A stretch of DNA of 64,000 nucleotides from positions 62,001 through 126,000 of the forward strand of contig NZ_JAAFGS010000006.1 in NCBI RefSeq assembly GCF_011090185.1, written 5' to 3'. The position numbers and the translations under genes are program-made. How positions within the stretch are numbered: position 1 is the first letter of the stretch; every line of letters begins with the position of its first letter. The DNA comes from Saccharibacillus alkalitolerans (GTDB taxonomy: Bacteria; Bacillota; Bacilli; Paenibacillales; Paenibacillaceae). The notes beneath the pieces were generated by a model. That model worked only from the letters and a program-made list of their open reading frames with translations. It made no database searches and was not told where the DNA came from. Positions 41,099 to 50,060 of this stretch are shown here, one piece after another.

Positions 41099-43324
41099 TT
41101 ACTTGCTTTCGGTCGCTTTTTCCGCCGCCGCTTCGCCGGACACTTCCGTGAAGCGTCCCAGCAGTCCGCGAATGTCGCGGGAAGACTTCAGCCGGTACTT
41201 GGCCGCCGTCACTTCCTTGCCGATCTTGACGGAATAAGAGCCTTCCGGCAGCGCCGCGAACATATCCTCGTCCGTCCGGTCGTCGCCGGCGCCGAATACG
41301 AAGTCGTACTCGCCCTGGTTCAGCACCAGATGCGCGCCGTGGCCTTTGTTGACGCGGGTGTCTTTGACCTCGATGACTTTATTGCCGTCCAGCACGCCGA
41401 CCGTCATCGACTGGGTAACGGACATGAGCGCTTCCTTCAGTTCGTTGCGCTTCATGCCGGCGATTTCCGGTTCGGATTGACGGTAATGCCAAGCGATCGA
41501 ATAATCTTTTTCTTCGATGAGGGAGCCCGGCGTCCGGTCGGTGTACGTTTCCATGATCGGGCGAATGGTTTCTTTCCATTCGTTGTCCATGTTGAGCGTC
41601 ATGACCCAATCCTGACCCGGCACTCTCAGCCAGAGGCCGTGCGCGGCGACGATGGTCAGGTTAAGGTCGCCCAGCCATTTCTCCGCCGTGAAGCGGTCGC
41701 GGCCGGTGATGATGACGACCGTGTTCTTCGGATCTTCCGCCAGCTTGGTCAGCAGCTGCTTAAGTTCCTTGTCCGGGCGGGCCTGATCCGGCGTCGGCTT
41801 GAAGCCGACGAGCGTGCCGTCGTAGTCGAGGAACAGAACTCGATTGTTTGCCGTCCGGTAGGCGATTTCGAGGTCCGAAGAACCGGAAGTCAGTCTGTCC
41901 AGCGGTTCCGTAGGAATGCGGTCTTCCGGCGCGCTCCAGAGCGTATTCAGGAATTCTTCCGCCCAGAACTTCACGTTGTAGCGGGACAGGCGGCGGTGCA
42001 TATTTATGTTGCGGTCCATTTTGTCGTCTTCCGGCATCTCGAGCGCCATTTTGATCCCGTTCGCGATCGCTTCGTGGTCGTTCGGATTGACGATGACGGC
42101 TTCGCCGAGCTCGCTCGCCGCGCCGGCCGTTTCGCTCATGACGAGCATGCCTTTGTTGTCGGTACGCGACGCGACATACTCTTTGGCGACCAGATTCATG
42201 CCGTCGCGCAGCGGCGTCACGAGCAGCACGTCGCTGTTGCGGTAGAAGGCGATCAATTCGTCCTGGGACACGGTACGGAAGAAGAACCAGACCGGCATCC
42301 AGCTGAACGTTCCGTATTCCCCGTTCACTTCGCTGACCAGCTCTTCGATCTCGCGCTTGAGGTTATCGTATTTCTCGATGCCTACGCGGGAAGGCGCGAT
42401 GATCAAGTTCAGACGCACTTTTTCGTGATACTCCGGATATTTGGCCAGGAAGTGCTTGAACGCCTTGATCCGGTCGGGAATGCCTTTCGTATAATCGAGC
42501 CGGTCGACGGAAATGATGTTGCGCAGGTCTTTGGTGCTTTCGATGAAGTCCAGCGATTCCTGCGAGACGTTCTCTTCGGTCGGCGACTTGGAGAAGTAAT
42601 CGTAATCGATGCCCATCGGGAAAGCATCCACTTGGGCGAGATGCGTTTCGAACTGAATTTTGTACAGATTATGTTCGTATCCGAGCAGGCGGCGCACCGT
42701 GCTGAGGAAGTGGCGAACATAGTCGTACGTGTGGAAGCCGATCAGGTTGGCGCCGAGCAGGCCTTCCAACAGCTCGTTGCGCCAGATCAGAAGACGGTAG
42801 ATTTCGAACGAAGGGAACGGAATATGCAGGAAGAAGCCGATTTTGACGTCGGGATGCTTTTCCCGAATCATCTGCGGCAGCAGCATCAACTGGTAATCGT
42901 GAATCCAAATCGTGTCGCCTTCTTCGATCAGCGGATCGACGGCTTCGAAGAAGGTACGGTTGACGCGCTTGTAAGCTTCCCACGTCTTCGAACGGTATTC
43001 GACCGCGCTCGTGAAGTAGTGGAACAGCGGCCAGATCGTTTCGTTGCAGAAGCCGTGGTAATACATTTCGATATCTTCCGATGTCAGCGGAACGGCGAGA
43101 CATTTATAATCATTTTTGAGGGTGGAGGCGACGGAGGACACTTCTTCTTCGCTCAGCTCGTCCTTCGCCACGCCCGGCCAGCCGGCCCAAATCGTGTCGC
43201 CCTGTTCATGATAATTTTTAAGTCCGGTAGCCAGACCGCCTATGCTTTCCTTATAGTCCAGGCCGGATTCGCTTTTGCTTACGGTAACGGGCAGACGGTT
43301 AGATACAAAAATCGTTTTACTCAT
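41099..43324 (-). CDS. otsAB: Bifunctional trehalose-6-phosphate synthase/phosphatase
   Basis: A 741-residue fusion. Residues 1 to about 475 form the GT20 synthase that joins UDP-glucose and glucose-6-phosphate (NRLPVTVSK at the start, [35 protein letters not shown]). Residues from about 490 form a HAD phosphatase ([11 protein letters not shown] near residue 500, [19 protein letters not shown]) that removes the phosphate to give trehalose. Fused OtsA-OtsB proteins are usual in plants and yeasts and occur in some bacteria. The enzyme makes a compatible solute, so it is probably stress-linked. The start follows AAGGAGAGCTGGTCCAATCT. Confidence 0.95.
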   Translation of the reverse strand: MSKTIFVSNRLPVTVSKSESGLDYKESIGGLATGLKNYHEQGDTIWAGWPGVAKDELSEEEVSSVASTLKNDYKCLAVPLTSEDIEMYYHGFCNETIWPLFHYFTSAVEYRSKTWEAYKRVNRTFFEAVDPLIEEGDTIWIHDYQLMLLPQMIREKHPDVKIGFFLHIPFPSFEIYRLLIWRNELLEGLLGANLIGFHTYDYVRHFLSTVRRLLGYEHNLYKIQFETHLAQVDAFPMGIDYDYFSKSPTEENVSQESLDFIESTKDLRNIISVDRLDYTKGIPDRIKAFKHFLAKYPEYHEKVRLNLIIAPSRVGIEKYDNLKREIEELVSEVNGEYGTFSWMPVWFFFRTVSQDELIAFYRNSDVLLVTPLRDGMNLVAKEYVASRTDNKGMLVMSETAGAASELGEAVIVNPNDHEAIANGIKMALEMPEDDKMDRNINMHRRLSRYNVKFWAEEFLNTLWSAPEDRIPTEPLDRLTSGSSDLEIAYRTANNRVLFLDYDGTLVGFKPTPDQARPDKELKQLLTKLAEDPKNTVVIITGRDRFTAEKWLGDLNLTIVAAHGLWLRVPGQDWVMTLNMDNEWKETIRPIMETYTDRTPGSLIEEKDYSIAWHYRQSEPEIAGMKRNELKEALMSVTQSMTVGVLDGNKVIEVKDTRVNKGHGAHLVLNQGEYDFVFGAGDDRTDEDMFAALPEGSYSVKIGKEVTAAKYRLKSSRDIRGLLGRFTEVSGEAAAEKATESK

Positions 43325-43529
43325 AGATTGGACCAGCTCTCCTTCTTGAATAATAATGGATGATAAAGGTAAACAAATTCCTCACTCATTACCCGAAACC
43401 GCGCGCTCAGACTCAGATTCCCGGCGGCGGAACGCGGCAAAGCGCATCTGCAGGCTTTTCGTAACGTTTGAGAAGCGGGAGGCGTCCGATAACCGAAGAT
43501 GAAAAAAGTCAGCGAAAAGGAGGCCGGAT

Positions 43530-44108
43530 ATGCGGAACATCGGAAGGGTCGCGCTTGTTTTTGTCCTGTTGGTTCTATCAGGGGCTGCAGCATTTTCGCC
43601 GGGGCGTGCGGCGGCGTGCAGCTGCATCATACCCGATAATGCGCGGGCGGCGATGGAGAAGTCCGCGGCGGTATTTGCGGGAACGGTCGAAAGCGTCAAA
43701 ACCGTGCGGAAAGGCAGCGAGGCTTACTACAAAGCGGAAATGAAAGCGGACGAGAGCTGGAAGGGCGTGGACGAAGCGAACGTTACGGTCTACTCCGATT
43801 TCGGCAGCTGTTCGTTCGGGTTCGAGACCGGCAAACGCTATCTGATCTATGCTTACGATAATCAGGAACGCCTTGACGTGATCAACTGCGGGCGTTCGGG
43901 AAAACTGATGCCGGATAACGAGATGGCGGCCGCGGACTTAAAAGAATTGGGAACGGGAACAAGGTACGGGGCGGCGGCGCTCCAGGGAGACGGCGGAGCT
44001 TCGGACACGGGCGAACGAAACGCGCTGCTGTGGGCTGGGGGAGCGGTCGTGCTGTTGGGAGTGTGCTTCATTGTATGGCGGACGAAAAGGAAAGGAGAGC
44101 GAAGATGA
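43530..44108 (+). CDS. Secreted protein with TIMP/netrin-like domain and C-terminal anchor
   Basis: A 192-residue protein. A signal peptide (residues 1-29) ends just before ACSCIIP, and the mature N terminus with CSC and strands VFAGTVESVK and KRYLIYAYD resembles the TIMP/netrin (OB-type) fold of bacterial tissue-inhibitor-like proteins. Further cysteines (CSFGF, NCGRSG) can form disulfides. After a linker, a membrane helix (LLWAGGAVVLLGVCFIVW) and a basic tail anchor it. The start follows AAAAGGAGGCCGGAT. It overlaps the next gene by 4 bases. Confidence 0.72.
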   Translation: MRNIGRVALVFVLLVLSGAAAFSPGRAAACSCIIPDNARAAMEKSAAVFAGTVESVKTVRKGSEAYYKAEMKADESWKGVDEANVTVYSDFGSCSFGFETGKRYLIYAYDNQERLDVINCGRSGKLMPDNEMAAADLKELGTGTRYGAAALQGDGGASDTGERNALLWAGGAVVLLGVCFIVWRTKRKGERR

Positions 44109-44668
44109 GCGGGAACGCGAAGGAAACGGATAAAGGAGAGGGCGGCGAAAACGACTATCGGATTCGCCTTGTCGAAGAGCGGGATCTTCCTTTCTTGCGG
44201 GAAATGCTGTTCCGGTCGCTGTACGTGCCGGAAGGGGAGCCGCCGTTCGATCGATCCGTTCTGAACGAGCCTTTCATGCGCAAGTATGCGGAAGGTTGGG
44301 GACGGGAAGGAGATTTCGGCGTAATCGCCGAACGATCGGACGGCACGCCGCTCGGATCGGCGACGGCGAGATATTTCGCGGCGGACGATCCGGGCTACGG
44401 CTGCGTGGCGCCGGACGTGCCGGAACTGGGCATGGCGCTGATGCCGGACAGCCGGGGACAAGGGATCGGAACGGCGCTGCTGCGGGCACTGCTGACGGGG
44501 CTGCGCGAGACGGGCGCGCGCCGGGTATCGCTGAGCGTCGACCCGCGCAACGGTCCGGCGATGAAGCTGTACCGGCGGTTCGGCTTCGAGGAAGTCGGCC
44601 GGGAAGGCACGTCGATCACGATGGCCGCCGCACTGGGAAATCCGCGAAGGAACGGACGAGAGGAATAG
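44105..44668 (+). CDS. GNAT family N-acetyltransferase
   Basis: A 187-residue GNAT with motif A MALMPDSRGQGIGTALLRAL and motif B RNGPAMKLYRRFGFEEVGRE. The start overlaps the previous stop codon as ATGA, with AAAGGAGAGCGAAG as ribosome site, so both are translated together. The preceding gene encodes an envelope protein; no substrate can be inferred. Confidence 0.88.
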   Translation: MSGNAKETDKGEGGENDYRIRLVEERDLPFLREMLFRSLYVPEGEPPFDRSVLNEPFMRKYAEGWGREGDFGVIAERSDGTPLGSATARYFAADDPGYGCVAPDVPELGMALMPDSRGQGIGTALLRALLTGLRETGARRVSLSVDPRNGPAMKLYRRFGFEEVGREGTSITMAAALGNPRRNGREE

Positions 44669-44795
44669 GACAGCCTTATTCGGCACGCGGTCGATTCAAT
44701 GTCACAAATTGGTGAACGAAGGAAACGAGCCGGGGACGAAGTGGTATCCTGAAGCATGAAGGCGAAGCCGAGAAGGCGGACTAAGGAGGCAGGGG

Positions 44796-44921
44796 ATGAC
44801 GACACGACGAAGCGGGATTGACAAGGAGAAGCCGGGACGTCTCGAGCGTCCTGCATGCAGCTTCAAAAGCGCGCGTGCCGGGCGGTGCCGAGAAGGGCTG
44901 CGCGGCGGAGGGCTGCGGTGA
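44796..44921 (+). CDS. Small basic ORF coupled to the ASCH-like gene
   Basis: A 41-codon frame with a strong AAGGAGG 6 bases before its ATG. The product is rich in arginine and glycine (ends in CREGLRGGGLR). Its TGA overlaps the GTG of the next gene as GTGA, so it could couple translation into that gene. There is no family match, and it may be only a leader. Confidence 0.4.
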   Translation: MTTRRSGIDKEKPGRLERPACSFKSARAGRCREGLRGGGLR

Positions 44922-45388
44922 GCGGCGGGCCGATCGTGATGAGCCTTCGGCCCGGGCCTTATGCCCGGCTGCTGGAAGGCGCGAAGCGCCACGAATTCCG
45001 CCGTCGCCTGTCCGGCGAAATGCCGGGCGCTTTTCTGTACCTGGCGGCGCCGGTCTCGGCGATCGCCGCGTACGCGGCATTCGGCCGGCCGCTGGCCGGC
45101 ACGCCGGAGGAACTGGCCGCCTTGGCCGAGGCGGACGAGCCCGGAACGTTCGAAGAGACGTTCCGGTACTTCGACGGCCTGGAGCGCGGCTTCGCGCTGC
45201 CGGTATCGGCCGTGCGGGAGATCGAACCGCTGCCGCTCGCGGAGCTGCGGGAGCGGTTCGGGTACACGCCGCCGCGTTCTTACCGGCGGCAGGACGCGGC
45301 TTCGGCGCTGGCGCGCGAGCTGGCGGCGCGGCTGGAAGCGGCCGGCGGAGAGCCTGCGCCGGCGCTTGAGAACGAAGCGGGCGAGTGA
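44918..45388 (+). CDS. ASCH/PUA-like domain protein
   Basis: A 156-residue protein. The first strand and helix (IVMSLRPGPYARLLEGAKRH, then EFRRR) match the ASCH pattern S-(I/L)-(R/K)-P-x-(Y)-A-x-x-I-x-x-G-x-K-x-x-E-x-R, a beta-barrel related to PUA that binds RNA or modified nucleotides. A strand FLYLAAPVSAIAAYAAFGRP follows. The C-terminal part is alanine and arginine rich. The GTG at 44918 follows CGGAGGGCTGCG. Confidence 0.65.
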   Translation: MSGGPIVMSLRPGPYARLLEGAKRHEFRRRLSGEMPGAFLYLAAPVSAIAAYAAFGRPLAGTPEELAALAEADEPGTFEETFRYFDGLERGFALPVSAVREIEPLPLAELRERFGYTPPRSYRRQDAASALARELAARLEAAGGEPAPALENEAGE

Positions 45389-45441
45389 AGAGCCGCCGAA
45401 GGAAAAAGAGAGAGAGAAGAGAGAAGAGAGGCCGATCGAAG

Positions 45442-45765
45442 ATGGATGATTTCACGAAGAAGCGCATCGAGAAAGTGATGCGGCATTATATGGAAAGCAC
45501 CGCCGAAGAGCAGCTGCGCAATCGGCGGAGCATCGGTTACGCGCTCGAAGGCGACGAAGTGACGCTGGTCGAGCAGCGTCCGTCGAAAGACGGCACGCGC
45601 TGGATCGAGCTTCCCGTCGCGCAGTTCCGGCTCGACGCCGGAGGCTGGCGCGTGTACGGGCTGGACAGCGGCGGACGCTGGCATCTCGTGCCGGAGATTC
45701 CGGCGAGCGAAGATTTCGAGCTGCAGCTCGGCCGCGTGACGCGGAACGAGCTGGGGATTTTTTAG
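45442..45765 (+). CDS. DUF3024 domain protein
   Basis: A 107-residue protein matching DUF3024: MDDFTKKRIEKVMRHYME at the start, RPSKDGTRWIELPVAQFRLD in the middle and GRWHLVPEIPASEDFELQLG towards the end. The family is widespread in Firmicutes without a defined role. The ATG at 45442 follows AGAGAGGCCGATCGAAG; the upstream in-frame ATG at 45385 opens a purine-rich low-complexity stretch and is unlikely. Confidence 0.8.
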   Translation: MDDFTKKRIEKVMRHYMESTAEEQLRNRRSIGYALEGDEVTLVEQRPSKDGTRWIELPVAQFRLDAGGWRVYGLDSGGRWHLVPEIPASEDFELQLGRVTRNELGIF

Positions 45766-45804
45766 GCTCTCCGTTGCGAGCGCGGGGGCTGCGGCCGGGA
45801 AAAA

Positions 45805-45980
45805 GCCGCGTGTCGGGCAGTAGGGCCGCGTGTCGGGCAGTGGAGCCGCGTGTCGGGCAGTAAAGCTGTGTATCGGGCAGTAAAGCCGCGTGTCGGACAG
45901 TAGGGCCGCGTGTCGGGCAGTAAAGCCGCGTATCGGGCAGTAAAGCCGCATGTCGGGCAGTGGAGCCGCGTGTCGGGCAG
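45805..45980. repeat. Tandem repeat of a 20-bp unit, nine copies
   Basis: Nine head-to-tail units of GCCGCGTGTCGGGCAGTAAA and close variants (last one 16 bases) fill over half of the 320-base gap between the DUF3024 gene and peptidase E. The unit length is not a multiple of 3, and no start or ribosome site belongs to it, so it is not coding. The variants differ at a few fixed positions. No spacers are present, so this is not a CRISPR array. Confidence 0.9.
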
Positions 45981-46085
45981 AACGGCCGGGCGGCGGTTTA
46001 AACGGGGCGGCTGGCGGCTGCCCGTTCGCGCCGTTCGTCGGCCGATCTGCGCGATCGGCGAACGCGAACTTGAAGGGGAGGGGCG

Positions 46086-46787
46086 ATGACGATGAAACAG
46101 ATTATCGCGATGGGCGGCGGAGGCTTCTCGATGGAGCCGGAGAATCTTCTGCTGGATCGGTACATATTGGAGCAGTCCGCGGCCGAACGGCCCAAAGTCT
46201 GTTTCTTAGGAACGGCAAGCGGCGACTCGCCGGGTTATATCGAGCGATTCTATACCGCTTTTCGCACGCTTCCCTGCGAGCCGTCGCATTTGTCCCTGTT
46301 CAAGCTGCCGGAAAGCGGCTTGGAAAAAGAGGTGCTGGATCAGGACGTGATCTACGTCGGAGGCGGCAATACCCGCAGCATGCTCGCGCTCTGGCGGGAA
46401 TGGGGATTGAATGACATCCTGCGCGAAGCGTACGAGCGAGGCATCGTACTGGCGGGACTCAGCGCCGGATCGATCTGCTGGTTCGAAGAAGGCGTGACCG
46501 ATTCGGTCACGGGCCGACTGGGCGGCATACGGGGACTCGGGATTCTGTCCGGCAGCCACTGCCCGCACTACGACGGCGAGGAAGAACGCCGCCCCGCTTA
46601 TCATGCGCTGCTTCGCTCCGGAGAAGTGGGCGCGGGAATCGCCGCCGACGACGGCGCCGCGCTGCATTACCGGGACGGGAAGCTGTACCGGGTCGCGACT
46701 TCGAGACCGCGGGCCGGGGCGTACCGAGTCGAAGCGCTTGACGGCGAGGTCAGTGAGACGGCGCTGGAAATCGAGCCGCTCTTCTGA
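46086..46787 (+). CDS. Peptidase E (aspartyl dipeptidase), S51 family
   Basis: A 233-residue protein of the class I glutamine amidotransferase-like fold. The nucleophile serine lies in LAGLSAGSICWF near residue 127 and the catalytic histidine in GSHCPHYD near 165. DVIYVGGGNTRSML is also typical. Peptidase E hydrolyses N-terminal Asp dipeptides; the closest Bacillus relative by pattern is YgaJ. The ATG at 46086 or at 46092 may be used, both behind AGGGGAGGGG. Confidence 0.87.
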   Translation: MTMKQIIAMGGGGFSMEPENLLLDRYILEQSAAERPKVCFLGTASGDSPGYIERFYTAFRTLPCEPSHLSLFKLPESGLEKEVLDQDVIYVGGGNTRSMLALWREWGLNDILREAYERGIVLAGLSAGSICWFEEGVTDSVTGRLGGIRGLGILSGSHCPHYDGEEERRPAYHALLRSGEVGAGIAADDGAALHYRDGKLYRVATSRPRAGAYRVEALDGEVSETALEIEPLF

Positions 46788-46896
46788 GGCCGATGGCGAT
46801 GCGGATGTCGCATTGTCTGATGCGCCGCAGCACAGCCGAATCGGAACAGCTGCATAGGAACAGCTGCGCGGCACGCCTCGGCGCTAAATAGGGCAT

Positions 46897-47083
46897 AAAT
46901 AAGTGCAGTAGAGCAGTTATTTGGCGCAAATCATCGGTAAAAATCAAAATAGATGCAGGAGAGCAGCTATTTTGCGTAAATGGGAGCGAAAGACGGCTAA
47001 AGTCACCAAATAAGTGCTCATACGCACTTATTTGATTAAAAAATAGGTTTTGGACATAAATAAGTGCTCTCCTGCACTTATTT
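46897..47083. repeat. Four-palindrome cassette, copy 2 (26-nt units, 50-61-50 spacing)
   Basis: Units start at 46897, 46947, 47008 and 47058, each 10+6+10 bases; those at 47008 and 47058 are perfect AAATAAGTGC/GCACTTATTT palindromes. Spacers are 24, 35 and 24 bases, nearly the same as in the cassette at 18946 but with different sequence. The cassette lies between convergent genes. Confidence 0.82.
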
Positions 47084-47123
47084 TTGCTTCCCCTGCCGAG
47101 TCCGAGAATCTTGACATGTTAAA

Positions 47124-47148
47124 GGTCCGTCCCTGAGGACGGGCCTTT
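47124..47148. terminator. Hairpin between peptidase E and gbsR-like gene
   Basis: GGTCCGTCC and GGACGGGCC form a 9-bp stem around CTGA, followed by TTTGTT on the plus strand. The remaining 160 bases to 47308 are GC-rich, with three copies of a 14-bp unit GCCGCTCCCGCCTC at 47246-47287 and no gene. Confidence 0.6.
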
Positions 47149-47308
47149 GTTATGGGTGCTGTCGGTCGGTTGGTCTGTCTGTCGACTGGGCAGAGTCCTC
47201 CGTCGCCAGCGTTTCGCTAAACGCTCCAGCCGCCGCTCCGTCCTCGCCGCTCCCGCCTCGCCGCTTCCGCCTCGCCGCTCCCGCCTCGCCCGCCGCACTT
47301 CCTGCCGG

Positions 47309-47914
47309 CTACTCCGTTTCCGGCTTCCTTCCGCCGGGCGCCTCGGAGTTATCCTCGGCGCCCGTCTCCGTCCCGAAAATCTCCCCGCCCTGCAGCCGAT
47401 CCACAAAATCCTGCAGCCACCTATAATACTGCTCCGCATGCTGAAGCTTGTGCAGGTCGCGCAGCGCCTGCTCGCGTTCTTCCGGCGTCGTCTGCCGCGC
47501 CAGCACGATCGCCGACAGGTCGGGCGTCACCTCGCGGATGCTTGCCAGCATGACGTCGACTTCCCGCTGCAGCTTGGCGCCGAAGAAGTTGCGGAACGTG
47601 CGGAAAAAGTCCGTCTCGGCGACGTACTGGTCCCTGCGGTCCTTTTTTTCGTCGAGTTTGTAGATCATCTGCGATTCCGTCAGCGAACGTACCGCGTAGC
47701 TCATGTTGCTCTTGCTCATGTTCATATAATCCTTCATTTCTTCCAGCGTCATCGGCCGGTCCTCGAAATACATGATGCCGTAGAGCTGGCCGAACGAATG
47801 GTTGACCCCGTACAGATCCATCGTCGTCGCGATGGCTTCGATCACTTTCTCCCGCAGTTCCCGCCGCTCCGGCAGTACGGAAGAGCCGGCCGCGCCGGCG
47901 GATTCCTTGTCCAC
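47309..47914 (-). CDS. GbsR/MarR family transcriptional regulator
   Basis: A 201-residue regulator of the GbsR type. The winged helix is seen in SFGQLYGIMYFEDRPMTLEE and MKDYMNMSKSNMSYAVRSL, followed by a dimerisation helix. In Bacillus subtilis GbsR responds to choline and represses glycine betaine genes; other family members control unrelated transporters. The GTG at 47914 follows AGGGGTGAC; an upstream ATG at 48031 lacks a ribosome site. It is divergent from an ABC importer, its likely target. Confidence 0.82.
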   Translation of the reverse strand: MDKESAGAAGSSVLPERRELREKVIEAIATTMDLYGVNHSFGQLYGIMYFEDRPMTLEEMKDYMNMSKSNMSYAVRSLTESQMIYKLDEKKDRRDQYVAETDFFRTFRNFFGAKLQREVDVMLASIREVTPDLSAIVLARQTTPEEREQALRDLHKLQHAEQYYRWLQDFVDRLQGGEIFGTETGAEDNSEAPGGRKPETE

Positions 47915-48089
47915 AATGTCACCCCTGAATCGAATTTTGAAATCGGGCATGCGCATACAGGTTTCGGCGAGCGGGAAAGGACGTTTTATCGTCCGTGCCT
48001 CTACGCTCGCCGTTTCGTCTTCTTTCCTCATATTTTACATGACCGTCCGAGAATTTAACATACCGATAATCCCCATTTTTCAAATCGAG

Positions 48090-48109
48090 TGTACAATTAT
48101 TTTTGTACA
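48090..48109. promoter_or_regulatory. Possible operator, TGTACA-N8-TGTACA
   Basis: Two identical self-palindromic TGTACA sites lie 8 bases apart in the gap between the GbsR-type regulator and the ABC importer. Their position between divergent genes fits a regulator binding site. Confidence 0.4.
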
Positions 48110-48185
48110 TAAGAGCGAATAACCCGATAATGCCTGGTCTTTCACCTTTTTATCAAAAAAAATTGAACATAAGGGAGTTGGGGTT

Positions 48186-49064
48186 TTGCGTCTGAAAACA
48201 CTCCGGGAAGGGGAGGCGGTTCTGTTCACGCTGCCGGCCCTGGTCCCGCTGCTGATCTTCTGGCTCGGACCGCTCGGCTACATCGTCTATCTGAGTTTTA
48301 CCGAGTGGGACTTTATGAGTCCGGAGAAGCTGTTCGTCGGCCTGGACAACTACACTTATCTGCTGACGCACGCCGACTTCTACCAAGCGCTCAAGGTTAC
48401 GCTGACGTTCGGCCTGGGCACGGTCGTTCCGATCATCGTCGGCGGACTCGCGCTGGCGCTGCTGATGAACAGCAAGCTGCGTTCGACCGGGCTGTTCCGG
48501 GCCATGATGTTCTCGCCGTGGGTCACGCCGACGGTCGCGGTGTCGATCGCCTGGTCGTGGATCTTCGAGCCCGACGTCGGCCTGGCGAATCTGGCGCTGG
48601 GCTGGCTGGGGCTCTCGCCGGTCGGGTGGCTGCAGGACCCGAACTGGGCGCTCGCGGCGGTCATGATCGTGACGATCTGGAAGTCGATCGGCTGGTCGAT
48701 GGTGTTCTACCTCGTCGCGCTGCGCAATCTGCCGGCCGACCTGCTGGAAGCCGCTTCGATCGACGGAGCGGGCGGCTGGGACAAATTCCGGGGCATCACG
48801 CTGCCGCTGATCTCGCCGACCACTTTGTTCCTGTCGATCATTCTGACGATCCAGTCGCTGCAGGCGTACGACCAGATCAACGTCATGACGCAGGGCGGCC
48901 CGGCCGGCTCCACGCGCACGCTGCTGTACATGTATTATCAATCGGCTTTCGAAACGTTCAACGTCGGCGAAGCTTCCGCGATTGCCGTCATCATCATTCT
49001 GATCTGCGTTCTGCTGTCGGGATTGTCGTTCCTGCTCAGCCGGCGCCTGGTACATTACTCATGA
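48186..49064 (+). CDS. ABC transporter permease, CUT1 (UgpA/MalF type)
   Basis: A 292-residue permease with six helices. The EAA loop reads EAASIDGAGGWDKFRGITLP near residues 196-215, which docks the ATPase. The first helix follows a short basic start (MRLKTLREGEAVLFTLPA). The type imports sugars or glycerol-phosphate compounds. The TTG start is preceded by AAGGGAGTTGGGG. It overlaps the second permease gene by 4 bases. Confidence 0.92.
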   Translation: MRLKTLREGEAVLFTLPALVPLLIFWLGPLGYIVYLSFTEWDFMSPEKLFVGLDNYTYLLTHADFYQALKVTLTFGLGTVVPIIVGGLALALLMNSKLRSTGLFRAMMFSPWVTPTVAVSIAWSWIFEPDVGLANLALGWLGLSPVGWLQDPNWALAAVMIVTIWKSIGWSMVFYLVALRNLPADLLEAASIDGAGGWDKFRGITLPLISPTTLFLSIILTIQSLQAYDQINVMTQGGPAGSTRTLLYMYYQSAFETFNVGEASAIAVIIILICVLLSGLSFLLSRRLVHYS

Positions 49065-49984
49065 ACATAACCGAAGCGAGAAAAATGGAGCGGGAACGGG
49101 AACTTCAGCGAAAAGGCAGCCGCGAACGCAGCCGGAAATCCGTTCCCGCGGGAGAACAAATCGGACGGATCGTACGGTATGCGCTGCTGGCGCTGATCAG
49201 TCTGGCGATGGCTTTTCCGTTCTACTGGATGGTCACGAGCGGTCTCAAAACGAACGACGAAATTTGGCGCTTCCCGCCGACGTTCTGGCCGGAGTCGGTC
49301 AACTGGAGCAACTATGCGGACGCCTGGAATTCCGCGCCGTTCGCCCGCTACATGTTCAACAGCATTTTCGTGGCGGTCTCGATCTGCGCGCTTCAGGTGA
49401 TCAACGCCAGCATGATGGCTTACGCGCTGACCCATATGAAGTTCCGGCTCAAAGGCGCGTTTACCGCGATCATTCTGATCGGCTACATGATCCCGAGCAC
49501 GGCCGTGTACCTGCCGAGCTATATGATCCTGAACGAGCTGCATCTGCTGGATACATATGCGGGACTGATCCTGTCCAACTGCGTCAGCGTATTTTCGATC
49601 TTCCTGCTGAGGCAGGCGTTCCTGCAGGTGTCCCACGAGCTGGTCGAAGCCGGACAGCTGGACGGCGCGTCGCATTTCCGCATTCTGTGGACCATCATGG
49701 CGCCGTTGATCCGTTCGTCGTTCGCGGTCATGATCCTGATCACGTTCATCGACCAGTACAACAACTATTTCTGGCCGATGCTGATTACGAAAGATCCGGA
49801 TCTGCGGCTCGTGTCCGCGGGCCTGCGCAGCTTCTTCGTCGAAGGCGGCGCCTACGGGCTGGCCTGGCCGCAGATCATGGCCGCCAGCGCTTTCACCATC
49901 GCGCCGCTGCTAATCCTGTTCGCCTTCGCGCAGAAAACGATCATGCAGAGCGTCAACATGTCGGCCGGCGTCAATAAGAGCTGA
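49061..49984 (+). CDS. ABC transporter permease, CUT1 (UgpE/MalG type)
   Basis: A 307-residue partner permease. A charged N-terminal extension of about 40 residues precedes six helices. The EAA loop reads EAGQLDGASHFRILWTIMAP near residues 200-219. The start overlaps the previous stop as ATGA. No ATPase gene is present, so the pair probably relies on a shared MsmX-type ATPase encoded elsewhere. Confidence 0.92.
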   Translation: MNITEARKMERERELQRKGSRERSRKSVPAGEQIGRIVRYALLALISLAMAFPFYWMVTSGLKTNDEIWRFPPTFWPESVNWSNYADAWNSAPFARYMFNSIFVAVSICALQVINASMMAYALTHMKFRLKGAFTAIILIGYMIPSTAVYLPSYMILNELHLLDTYAGLILSNCVSVFSIFLLRQAFLQVSHELVEAGQLDGASHFRILWTIMAPLIRSSFAVMILITFIDQYNNYFWPMLITKDPDLRLVSAGLRSFFVEGGAYGLAWPQIMAASAFTIAPLLILFAFAQKTIMQSVNMSAGVNKS

Positions 49985-50060
49985 TCGTCCACCTTACGGA
50001 TTCAACCCATTCATTCATAAAAAAGAGGGATATCCCACACCCATTGGAGGAGAAAAACGA

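Noticed and set aside
41330-43363. 677-codon open frame on the plus strand
   Set aside because: It is antisense to the fused trehalose enzyme gene, whose catalytic motifs are all intact.
45280-45951. Minus-strand frame with repeated CPIRGFTARHA-like segments
   Set aside because: The repetition comes from the 20-bp DNA tandem repeat read in shifting frames; it has no ribosome site and overlaps real genes.
45805-45980. Possible CRISPR array
   Set aside because: The repeats are directly adjacent with no spacers, and no cas genes are present.
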